Shown: positions 1 to 5,063 of the stretch, piece after piece
Numbering within the stretch: the first letter of the stretch is position 1
How the letters are laid out: the number at the start of each line of letters is the position of its first letter
Source of the DNA: Lachnospiraceae bacterium
GTDB lineage: Bacteria; Bacillota; Clostridia; Lachnospirales; Lachnospiraceae
DNA: 11,109 bases
NCBI GenBank assembly: GCA_017959525.1
Contig: JAGDAL010000194.1
Coordinates: forward strand, 1-11,109
Direction: 5' to 3'
Translations under genes and position numbers: made by a program
The notes under the pieces: generated by a model
Database searches by the model: none
What the model saw: the letters and a program-made list of their open reading frames with translations, nothing else
What the model was told of the DNA's origin: nothing

Positions 1-607
1 GATCCAAAGTACTGCTGGACCCATGCTGTGCACCTACACGCGGTAGGGCATGAGGCACAATATCACTTTTGAAATGCAGCAGTGCCCGCACATACTCACT
101 CCCCAAGGTGTTGTTTGGAGCAGATAAGAATGCTTCAGATAACTCCGGCTTCATCTTGCAGATGGCTTTGGCTCTAGCCTCCGCAAACGAATATCCTTGA
201 GATTTGATAAGATTAATGTTATCGGAGAAGGTGTCGGTACCTTCCAATTCCTCAATGGCTTTGGCGGCGCGGAAGAAATCATCATCCGATCCATTCTCAC
301 ATCCGAATAACAAATCGGTTACCACTCCGCAGTGGTGCAGAAGCGCAATACTACCAAGCGCATAGTCATTGGCACTACTGGTGGCAACCACCGTTGGCAT
401 CTCAAACACCACATCCGCACCGGCCACAATGGCAGCTTTTGCCCGTAACGTGCGCTCCATCACCGCAGGAAGCCCGCGCTGCAAAAAGTCCCCGGCCAAT
501 ACGACAACAATGGCATCCGCCTGCAATTCCTTCTTTGCATATTCAATTTGGTAAACATGCCCATTATGCAGCGGATTGTATTCCGCCACGATTCCTATCA
601 CTTTCAT
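1..607 (-). CDS. tmcAL: tRNA(Met) cytidine acetate ligase, N-terminal part (runs off the window)
   Basis: Translating the - strand from ATG at 607-605 gives 202 codons with no stop before the window edge. The protein begins MKVIGIVAEYNPLHNGHVYQ, the HxGH-type nucleotide-binding motif of the nucleotidyltransferase superfamily (HNGH at about residues 15-18). GDFLQRGLPA follows at about 39-48, FEMP near 68-71, and NNTLGSEYVRALL near 169-181. These are family hallmarks of TmcAL/YlbM. Known role: the cytosolic enzyme uses ATP and acetate to make N4-acetylcytidine at the wobble position (C34) of elongator tRNA(Met). Full-length family members are about 400 residues, so roughly half is here; the truncation is only the window edge. 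It is divergent from ackA, and both proteins use acetate, though that may be coincidence. No Shine-Dalgarno sequence is visible before the ATG, and a -10-like box lies only 7 bases upstream. Identity is confident. Confidence 0.93.
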   Translation of the reverse strand, partial: MKVIGIVAEYNPLHNGHVYQIEYAKKELQADAIVVVLAGDFLQRGLPAVMERTLRAKAAIVAGADVVFEMPTVVATSSANDYALGSIALLHHCGVVTDLLFGCENGSDDDFFRAAKAIEELEGTDTFSDNINLIKSQGYSFAEARAKAICKMKPELSEAFLSAPNNTLGSEYVRALLHFKSDIVPHALPRVGAQHGSSSTLD

Positions 608-614
608 GTAAGTA

Positions 615-643
615 AGTGTACCATATTTTCTCGCTGGTAACAG
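615..643 (-). promoter_or_regulatory. Putative tmcAL promoter, close to the start codon
   Basis: Reading the - strand, TACACT (620-615) is preceded by TGG, giving an extended -10 (TGnTACACT). CTGTTA (643-638) sits 17 bases upstream as a weak -35 (3 of 6 consensus bases). The predicted transcription start is about base 608, within a base or two of the ATG at 607, which would make the mRNA leaderless or nearly so. A short inverted repeat (AACAG 639-643, CTGTT 650-654) overlaps the -35. This is inferred from motif matching only. Confidence 0.4.
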
Positions 644-688
644 CCCCGACTGTTGGATGTATCGGTTGCTCAAAGGGTGTGTTCAAGG

Positions 689-826
689 AACCGTCGGCAC
701 TAAAAACTGCATAAAGCAGTTTTGTATGTGTCCGCTACGGTGACGCACAAGCCGCGAGGCGTCACCCGTGAGTAACTGATACATCAACAGGAGTGGGCGT
801 CTTTTGTTAAAGAAATAACGACGGTT
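689..826. repeat. Inverted-repeat-bounded element with two internal hairpins (structured RNA or MITE-like candidate)
   Basis: Perfect 8-base inverted repeats AACCGTCG (689-696) and CGACGGTT (819-826) bracket 138 bases. Inside are two further perfect stems: AAAACTGC (703-710) with GCAGTTTT (716-723) around a 5-base loop, and GGTGACGC (739-746) with GCGTCACC (759-766) around a 12-base loop. The second stem can be extended by C738-G768 and A737-T769 past one bulged C. A second GGCGTC copy at 796-801, followed by TTTTGTT, could compete with 758-763 for pairing with GACGC (742-746). The layout could be a multi-branched RNA fold or a small non-autonomous repeat. The right arm touches the -35 of the ackA promoter, so the element lies upstream of, not within, the ackA transcript from that promoter. 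No promoter into the element was seen, and no flanking target-site duplication was found. Confidence 0.5.
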
Positions 827-853
827 GAGGAAAAACGCAGGATTTACTATAAT
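825..853 (+). promoter_or_regulatory. ackA promoter (sigma-A type)
   Basis: TTGAGG at 825-830 and a perfect TATAAT at 848-853 are separated by 17 bases. The predicted start is near 860, giving a leader of about 53 bases to the ackA ATG at 913. The upstream inverted-repeat element ends at 826, overlapping the -35 by two bases. No other promoter of this quality lies between tmcAL and ackA. Confidence 0.75.
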
Positions 854-872
854 GACTATGACTTTTGTTTTC

Positions 873-887
873 ATGCGTCAAACGCAT
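873..887. repeat. Short palindrome in the ackA leader
   Basis: ATGCGT (873-878) and ACGCAT (882-887) form a perfect 6-base inverted repeat around CAA. It lies about 13 to 27 bases downstream of the predicted ackA transcription start and ends 25 bases before the ATG. It could be a repressor operator or a small leader hairpin; the regulator is unknown and it could be chance. Confidence 0.4.
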
Positions 888-912
888 ATTATATAAGAAA
901 AGAGGAATAGAA

Positions 913-2103
913 ATGAACGTATTGGTTATTAACTGTGGTAGCTCATCTTTGAAGTATCAGGTTATTAATTCTGAAAGCGAGCAGGTACTTGCAAAGGGCC
1001 TTTGCGAGCGTATCGGTATCGACGGACGTCTGGTATATCAGCCAGCCGGCGGCGAGAAGGAAATCACCGATGCTCCAATGCCAACCCATAAGGAAGCAGT
1101 ACAGATGGTATTAGATGCTTTGGTGAATGAGAAGACCGGAGCTTTGAAGTCCCTTTCTGAAATCGGAGCAGTCGGACATCGTGTCGTTCACGGTGGAGAG
1201 AAGTTCACAACTTCTTGCTTAATCACTGAGGAAGTAATTAAGGTTGTGGAAGAGTGCAACGATTTGGCACCACTTCATAACCCTGCAAATATTATCGGAA
1301 TCCGTGCATGCCAGGCATTGATGCCGGGAGTACCAATGGTAGCCGTATTTGATACCGCTTTCCATCAGACCATGCCGGCAAAGGCATTTATGTATGGTGT
1401 ACCATATGAGTGCTATGAGAACTACAAGGTTCGTAAGTATGGTTTCCACGGAACATCTCACAGCTATGTATCCAAGAGAGTAGCAGAGGTTGATGGTTGT
1501 GATTACAACAACACCAAGACCATCGTTTGCCACCTTGGTAACGGATCTTCTATCTGTGCAGTAGAGAATGGTAAGTCCGTAGATACTTCCATGGGACTTT
1601 CTCCACTGGAAGGCTTGATCATGGGAACCCGTTCCGGTGATATCGATCCATCTGCTGTTGAGTTCATCGCTAACAAGGAAGGCCTTGATTTCGCAGGCGT
1701 TATGAACCTTCTGAATAAGAAGTCCGGTGTAGACGGAATCTCCGGAATTTCTTCTGACTTCCGTGATTTGAAGGCAGCTATGGATGAAGGCAATGAGAGA
1801 GCAACTCTTGCAATCAATATGTTCTGCTATCGTGTAGCAAAGTATGTTGGTTCTTATGCAGCTGCAATGAATGGTGTTGATATCATCGCATTTACCGCAG
1901 GTATCGGTGAGAACAGCGGCTGGTTACGTGAGATGGTATGTGACTACCTTGGATACTTGGGCGTGAAGCTGGATGCTGAGGCTAACAAGGTTGCCGGAGA
2001 AGAGCAGTTGATTTCTACCGCTGACTCTAAGGTGAAGGTATATGTCATTCCTACCAACGAGGAATTGGCAATCGCTCGTGAGACCGTTGCTCTTGCAAAA
2101 TAA
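913..2103 (+). CDS. ackA: Acetate kinase
   Basis: This 396-residue protein reversibly transfers phosphate between acetyl phosphate and ADP, giving acetate and ATP, in the cytosol. It is the ATP-yielding last step of fermentation to acetate. The sequence has the ASKHA fold signatures: [16 protein letters not shown] at the start, GHRVVHGG near 88-95, FDTAFH near 146-151, GTRSGDIDP near 238-246 and PTNEE near 380-384. Catalytic positions known from the Methanosarcina enzyme (N7, R91, D148, R241, E384) correspond here to N7, R90, D147, R240 and E383, all present. The start at 913 is chosen because it gives the family N-terminus and has AGAGGA 7 bases upstream; an in-frame TTG at 865 is too close to the predicted transcription start to be used. 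No pta is adjacent. There is no terminator after the stop, and the next promoter begins 3 bases downstream, so read-through into yceD is possible. Confidence 0.97.
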   Translation: MNVLVINCGSSSLKYQVINSESEQVLAKGLCERIGIDGRLVYQPAGGEKEITDAPMPTHKEAVQMVLDALVNEKTGALKSLSEIGAVGHRVVHGGEKFTTSCLITEEVIKVVEECNDLAPLHNPANIIGIRACQALMPGVPMVAVFDTAFHQTMPAKAFMYGVPYECYENYKVRKYGFHGTSHSYVSKRVAEVDGCDYNNTKTIVCHLGNGSSICAVENGKSVDTSMGLSPLEGLIMGTRSGDIDPSAVEFIANKEGLDFAGVMNLLNKKSGVDGISGISSDFRDLKAAMDEGNERATLAINMFCYRVAKYVGSYAAAMNGVDIIAFTAGIGENSGWLREMVCDYLGYLGVKLDAEANKVAGEEQLISTADSKVKVYVIPTNEELAIARETVALAK

Positions 2104-2106
2104 TTG

Positions 2107-2135
2107 TTGACAACTGCGTTTCACGTTTGTATAAT
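2107..2135 (+). promoter_or_regulatory. Perfect consensus promoter for yceD-rpmF
   Basis: TTGACA at 2107-2112 and TATAAT at 2130-2135 match the sigma-A consensus at all 12 positions, with the ideal 17-base spacer. It starts 3 bases after the ackA stop. The predicted start is near 2142, about 20 bases before the yceD start codon. High output fits a ribosomal protein gene. Confidence 0.85.
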
Positions 2136-2162
2136 CAGATTGTTGTGGATTGGAGTATGTCT

Positions 2163-2693
2163 ATGAATATTGATTTAACGAACATTTTATCCCATATGGA
2201 TACCACAGAACATGTGGAATGCACATTGGAGAATGATCGATTTCAATTAGGAACAGACGCTTATTCCATTCTTGACAAGAAGCCATTTACATTGAACCTA
2301 GTGAACGTCATGGGCCAGAAGTTAACGGTTTGTGGTGAGACAGAGATTCAATTAACGGTACCTTGTGATCGATGCCTGGAGGATGTTACAATATCCGTAC
2401 CGGTGAAGATTGATTATGAGTTCCGACTCTCTGAGGAACGCATTGTTCCGGAAGAGGATGAAGAGTATTCCTTCTTTACGGAGGATTACCGAGAATTGAT
2501 TGTCGATGCGATGGTTCATGATGAAATCCTGGTGAACTGGCCGGATAAGGTGCTTTGCAGAGATGACTGTAAGGGAATCTGTCCTGTCTGTGGTCAGAAT
2601 CTGAATAAGAAGGATTGTGGCTGCGATAGAGTTGTACTGGATCCGCGAATGGCGAAATTCCAGGATATTTTCAAAGAGTTTAAGGAGGTGTAA
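2163..2693 (+). CDS. yceD: YceD/DUF177 family protein, linked to ribosome assembly
   Basis: A 176-residue cytosolic protein of the YceD (DUF177) family, which is found almost always directly before rpmF. The family is implicated in 23S rRNA accumulation; its precise mechanism is not settled. Visible features are the conserved CDRC pair (C68, C71) after a beta-rich N-terminal half, an acidic stretch around 95-105, and a cysteine-rich C-terminal region with C132, C136, C140, C143, C152 and C154 (CxxxCxGxCPxCGxNLN), probably zinc-binding. The cysteine tail is typical of clostridial and cyanobacterial/plant members. Start choice: an upstream in-frame ATG at 2127 lies before the predicted transcription start; ATG 2157 is only one base after GGAG; ATG 2163 is 7 bases after GGAG (2152-2155) and is preferred. 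The stop is 4 bases before the rpmF ATG, and the rpmF ribosome binding site lies inside the last codons, suggesting coupled translation. Confidence 0.9.
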   Translation: MNIDLTNILSHMDTTEHVECTLENDRFQLGTDAYSILDKKPFTLNLVNVMGQKLTVCGETEIQLTVPCDRCLEDVTISVPVKIDYEFRLSEERIVPEEDEEYSFFTEDYRELIVDAMVHDEILVNWPDKVLCRDDCKGICPVCGQNLNKKDCGCDRVVLDPRMAKFQDIFKEFKEV

Positions 2694-2697
2694 CGAG

Positions 2698-2877
2698 ATG
2701 TCTATCTGTCCTAAGAACAAATCTTCCAAGGGAAGAAGAGATAAGAGAAGAGCAAACTGGAAAATGAGTGCTCCTACCTTAGTTAAGTGCAGCAAGTGTG
2801 GCGCATTAATGATGCCTCACCGTGTATGCAAGAACTGTGGATCTTACAACAAGAAAGAGATCATCCCTCAGGATTAA
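2698..2877 (+). CDS. rpmF: 50S ribosomal protein L32 (bL32)
   Basis: A 59-residue protein of the large ribosomal subunit. The basic N-terminal tail MSICPKNKSSKGRRDKRRAN is a variant of the usual MAVPKRKTSK form and is familiar from Lachnospiraceae. A zinc ribbon follows with CSKCG (C31, C34) and CKNCG (C44, C47), so this is the zinc-binding, C+ version. The start at 2698 is set by the family length and by the strong AAGGAGGTG at 2682-2690, 7 bases upstream. The frame is open further upstream (from 2617), but that part overlaps yceD in another frame and is not coding. It is co-transcribed with yceD from the 2107-2135 promoter and ends at the terminator at 2906-2939. Confidence 0.96.
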   Translation: MSICPKNKSSKGRRDKRRANWKMSAPTLVKCSKCGALMMPHRVCKNCGSYNKKEIIPQD

Positions 2878-2905
2878 TCTTTTTACACATTCCATAGGTA
2901 AGAAT

Positions 2906-2939
2906 GCCCTCCAAGGCCTGTCCTTCGGAGGGCTTTTTT
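2906..2939 (+). terminator. Intrinsic terminator after rpmF
   Basis: GCCCTCC (2906-2912) pairs with GGAGGGC (2927-2933). AAGG (2913-2916) pairs with CCTT (2922-2925), leaving a CCTGT loop and one bulged C. Six T follow at 2934-2939. It separates the rpmF transcript from the plsX cluster. Confidence 0.93.
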
Positions 2940-2944
2940 GTGCC

Positions 2945-2973
2945 TTGATTTTGCCTACTATTTATAGTATATT
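2945..2973 (+). promoter_or_regulatory. Likely promoter of the plsX cluster, with an inverted repeat in the spacer
   Basis: TTGATT (2945-2950) and TATATT (2968-2973) are 17 bases apart, predicting a start near 2980 and a leader of about 57 bases. An inverted repeat, TACTAT (2956-2961) and ATAGTA (2964-2969) around TT, fills the spacer and enters the -10 box, a typical position for a repressor operator. In other Firmicutes plsX is controlled by FapR or FabT; the site is not a clear match to either consensus as I know them. Confidence 0.6.
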
Positions 2974-3036
2974 TTCAGATGAATAGTTAGAAGAAGTGGC
3001 AGATTTTTTGTCATTCCTTCTGTTTGGAGGAGAAGC

Positions 3037-4065
3037 ATGAGTGAGATTACTCGCGTTGCCTTAGATGCAATGGGTGGTGACAATGCCCCTGTTGAGATTA
3101 TCAAGGGCGGTATCGACGCTATTAACGAACGAGACGATATTCATCTGTGCTTGGTGGGACAGCCGGAAGTCATCGAGGCAGAGTTAGAGAAGTACATCTA
3201 TCCGAAGGATCAGGTGACGGTATATCCGGCCAGTGAAGTGATTGAGACTGCGGAACCGCCGGTGAATGCCATCAAGAAGAAGAAGGATTCTTCCATTGTT
3301 GTTGGTATGAAGTTGGTGAAGGACGGCGAAGCAGATGCCTTTGTTTCTGCCGGAAGTTCCGGTGCGATTTTGGTTGGCGGCCAGCTGATTGCCGGTCGTA
3401 TCAAGGGCGTGAAGCGTGCTCCGCTTGCACCATTGATTCCAACGGAGCAGGGCGTGTCTCTTTTGATTGACTGTGGCGCGAATGTAGATGCCAGAAGTGA
3501 GCATCTGGTGCAGTTTGCCCGTATGGGTTCCATCTATATGGAGCATGTTATGGGTGTGGAGCGTCCGAAGGTTGCAATCGTCAATATCGGTGCTGAGGAA
3601 GAGAAGGGCAATGCCCTTGTGAAGGAGACCTATCCGCTTCTGAAGGCATGTGAAGATATTAATTTTGTCGGCAGTATTGAGGCCAGAGACATTCCGAAGG
3701 GTGAGGTAGACGTTATCGTTTGCGAAGCCTTCGTTGGTAATGTCATCCTGAAGCTTTATGAAGGTTTGGCATCTACCTTGATTAACGTGGTTAAGACAGG
3801 TATGACCAGCACTCCATTCAGTACCTTAGGCGCTGCTATGGCGAAGCCGGCATTGAAGCGTACCCTGAAAGCATTTGATGCATCTGCTTACGGTGGAGCA
3901 CCGCTTCTCGGATTGAACGGTTTGATTGTGAAGACCCACGGAAGCGCAACTTCCAAGGAAGTACACAATTCCATCATTCAGTGTGTAAGTTTTAAAGAAC
4001 AAAATATCAAAGAAAAAATCAGCAGCTGCCTGAACGCAACTGATGCAAATGAGGAGGAAGCATAA
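3037..4065 (+). CDS. plsX: Phosphate acyltransferase PlsX
   Basis: PlsX converts acyl-ACP and phosphate to acyl phosphate, the donor that PlsY uses to acylate glycerol 3-phosphate in the first step of phospholipid synthesis. It is a peripheral, membrane-associated protein. The 342-residue length is normal. Hallmarks are ALDAMGGDNAP near 8-18, PPVNAIKKKKDSS and SAGSSGA in the first third, LLIDCGANVD (D145-N149), VNIGAEEEKGN, NFVGSIEARDIPKGEVDVIVCEAFVGN and the C-terminal YGGAPLLGLNG and HGSAT segments. The start is supported by TGGAGGAG about 6 bases upstream. It is the first gene after its own promoter, and its TAA overlaps the acpP ATG by one base (TAATG). The pairing with acpP fits its substrate, since ACP carries the acyl group. 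Confidence 0.97.
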   Translation: MSEITRVALDAMGGDNAPVEIIKGGIDAINERDDIHLCLVGQPEVIEAELEKYIYPKDQVTVYPASEVIETAEPPVNAIKKKKDSSIVVGMKLVKDGEADAFVSAGSSGAILVGGQLIAGRIKGVKRAPLAPLIPTEQGVSLLIDCGANVDARSEHLVQFARMGSIYMEHVMGVERPKVAIVNIGAEEEKGNALVKETYPLLKACEDINFVGSIEARDIPKGEVDVIVCEAFVGNVILKLYEGLASTLINVVKTGMTSTPFSTLGAAMAKPALKRTLKAFDASAYGGAPLLGLNGLIVKTHGSATSKEVHNSIIQCVSFKEQNIKEKISSCLNATDANEEEA

Positions 4066-4298
4066 TGAACGAGTTTGAGATTCTTAAGAGAGTAATCGCA
4101 GAGGTATTGAACGTAGATAAGGATGAGATCACTAAGGATACCACCTTTATCGATGACCTTGGCGCTGATTCTTTGGATGTATTCCAGATTATCATGGGCG
4201 TTGAAGAAGAGCTTGATATCGAAGTTAACAGCGATGAAGCAGAGAAGATTGTAACTGTTGGCGATGCGGTTGAATTAATTAAGAAGACCGTTGGCTAA
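4065..4298 (+). CDS. acpP: Acyl carrier protein
   Basis: A 77-residue, strongly acidic cytosolic protein that carries growing acyl chains on a phosphopantetheine arm during fatty acid synthesis and delivers them to PlsX. The attachment serine is S36 in the motif LGADSLDVFQ. The preceding DTTFIDDLGADSLD and following GVEEELDIEV segments are the canonical helix II region. GAGGAGGAAG just before the ATG is a strong ribosome binding site inside the end of plsX. No fab genes are adjacent, so the chain-elongation enzymes must be encoded elsewhere. A terminator-like hairpin follows 29 bases after the stop, so most transcripts may end here, fitting the high demand for ACP. Confidence 0.97.
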   Translation: MNEFEILKRVIAEVLNVDKDEITKDTTFIDDLGADSLDVFQIIMGVEEELDIEVNSDEAEKIVTVGDAVELIKKTVG

Positions 4299-4326
4299 TG
4301 ATTGATTGATAAAAGAATAAGAATGG

Positions 4327-4351
4327 AAAACCCTTGTCTCAAGGGTTTTTT
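4327..4351 (+). terminator. Terminator or attenuator between acpP and rnc
   Basis: AAAACCCTTG (4327-4336) and CAAGGGTTTT (4340-4349) form a perfect 10-base stem with a TCT loop. The T run covers 4346-4351. GC content is concentrated in the CCCTTG/CAAGGG core. No promoter of comparable quality lies between it and rnc, so it probably reduces rather than stops transcription into rnc-smc-ftsY. Confidence 0.8.
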
Positions 4352-4360
4352 GTTCCTTAT

Positions 4361-4366
4361 GGGGAG
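4361..4366 (+). promoter_or_regulatory. Ribosome binding site that decides the rnc start
   Basis: GGGGAG sits 7 bases before an in-frame TTG at 4374. The in-frame ATG at 4359 overlaps this site and has only the terminator T run in front, so it cannot use it. Confidence 0.65.
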
Positions 4367-4373
4367 ATATGTT

Positions 4374-5063
4374 TTGGACTTATTGAAGGAATTTGAAGAG
4401 AAGATCGGATATGAGTTTAAAGACAAAAGCTTACTTATGCAGGCCCTGACCCACAGCTCCTATGCCAATGAGAAGCATCTTGGCAAGTTCACAGACAATG
4501 AACGTCTGGAGTTCTTAGGTGATGCTGTATTGGAAGTGGTTTCAAGTGAGTTTTTGTATTTAAATTTTACACAGTTCTCCGAAGGAGAATTATCTAAGTT
4601 ACGCGCAAGCCTGGTATGTGAACCTACCTTAGCCTATTGCACCAAGGAGATTTCCTTGGGGGATTATGTGCGCCTGGGGAAGGGCGAGGACCAGACCGGC
4701 GGTAGATTTCGTAAATCTATTCTGTCAGATGCCCTAGAGGCAGTGATTGGTGCAATGTTCTTGGATGGCGGTATGGAACCGGCCAAGACATTCATACTCC
4801 GTTTTATTCTCACGGATATTGAACACAAAAGGAAATTCCACGACAGCAAGACTGCATTGCAGGAAGCAGTACAGGCGAAGCATGAGGATGTTTTGCATTA
4901 TGAGTTGGTTGGCGAGAGCGGACCGGATCATTGCAAGGAATTCGTTGTTAGCGTTTTTGTGGGAGACAAATGCCTTGGAACCGGCAAAGGTTCTTCTAAG
5001 AAGGCAGCAGAGCAAGAGGCGGCTTATCAGGCATTGCTTCTGATTGAGGGAGAGAACAAATAA
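4374..5063 (+). CDS. rnc: Ribonuclease III
   Basis: A 229-residue endonuclease that cuts double-stranded RNA and processes the 16S and 23S rRNA precursors as a homodimer. The catalytic domain carries the signature NERLEFLGDAVLE (E43, E46, D50). The metal-binding D119 and E122 lie in LSDALEAVIGA, matching E. coli D114 and E117. A double-stranded RNA-binding domain starts near 157 (DSKTALQEAVQAK) and ends with GSSKKAAEQEAAYQALL. The start is uncertain. The frame stays open back to 4302, but those codons run through the terminator hairpin. TTG at 4374 has GGGGAG 7 bases upstream and gives MDLLKEFEEKIGYEF, fitting the family; ATG 4359 would add 5 residues. The stop overlaps the smc start by one base (TAATG). 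Confidence 0.94.
   Translation: MDLLKEFEEKIGYEFKDKSLLMQALTHSSYANEKHLGKFTDNERLEFLGDAVLEVVSSEFLYLNFTQFSEGELSKLRASLVCEPTLAYCTKEISLGDYVRLGKGEDQTGGRFRKSILSDALEAVIGAMFLDGGMEPAKTFILRFILTDIEHKRKFHDSKTALQEAVQAKHEDVLHYELVGESGPDHCKEFVVSVFVGDKCLGTGKGSSKKAAEQEAAYQALLLIEGENK

Larger units (their letters stand above)
608..912. other. Divergent tmcAL/ackA intergenic region
   Basis: This 305-base stretch has no convincing gene. Seen in it, in order: the tmcAL promoter candidate (615-643), a structured inverted-repeat element (689-826), the ackA promoter (825-853), a palindrome (873-887) and the ackA ribosome binding site. The open frame of 63 codons on the - strand at 874-683 lacks a ribosome binding site and resembles no family I know; its coding content follows from the hairpins and I do not count it as a gene. 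In many Lachnospiraceae pta would be expected here, immediately before ackA; no pta remnant is recognisable. Confidence 0.7.

Noticed and set aside
1..5. Window begins with GATCC, as at a restriction junction
   Set aside because: The tmcAL frame is continuous to the first base and the window edge is arbitrary, so nothing can be concluded.
369..615. Two + strand open frames opposite tmcAL
   Set aside because: They are low-complexity antisense translations of the well-supported tmcAL frame, with no ribosome binding site.
703..723. AAAACTGC/GCAGTTTT hairpin as a bidirectional terminator
   Set aside because: The stem has few GC pairs, the T run after it is only four bases, and no gene ends nearby on either strand. 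It is better explained as part of the 689-826 element.
762..776. Resemblance of the CCCGTGAGTAAC segment to a conserved 16S rRNA stretch (GGGTGAGTAAC)
   Set aside because: The match is about 10 bases and the flanks do not continue as 16S rRNA, so it is taken as coincidence.
683..874. 63-codon open frame on the - strand in the tmcAL/ackA gap
   Set aside because: It has no ribosome binding site and no recognisable family. It overlaps the hairpins and the ackA promoter, so it is most likely a by-product of the element's sequence.
2617..2697. Upstream in-frame extension of rpmF
   Set aside because: It overlaps the certain yceD frame, lacks family similarity, and lies before the strong ribosome binding site at 2682-2690.
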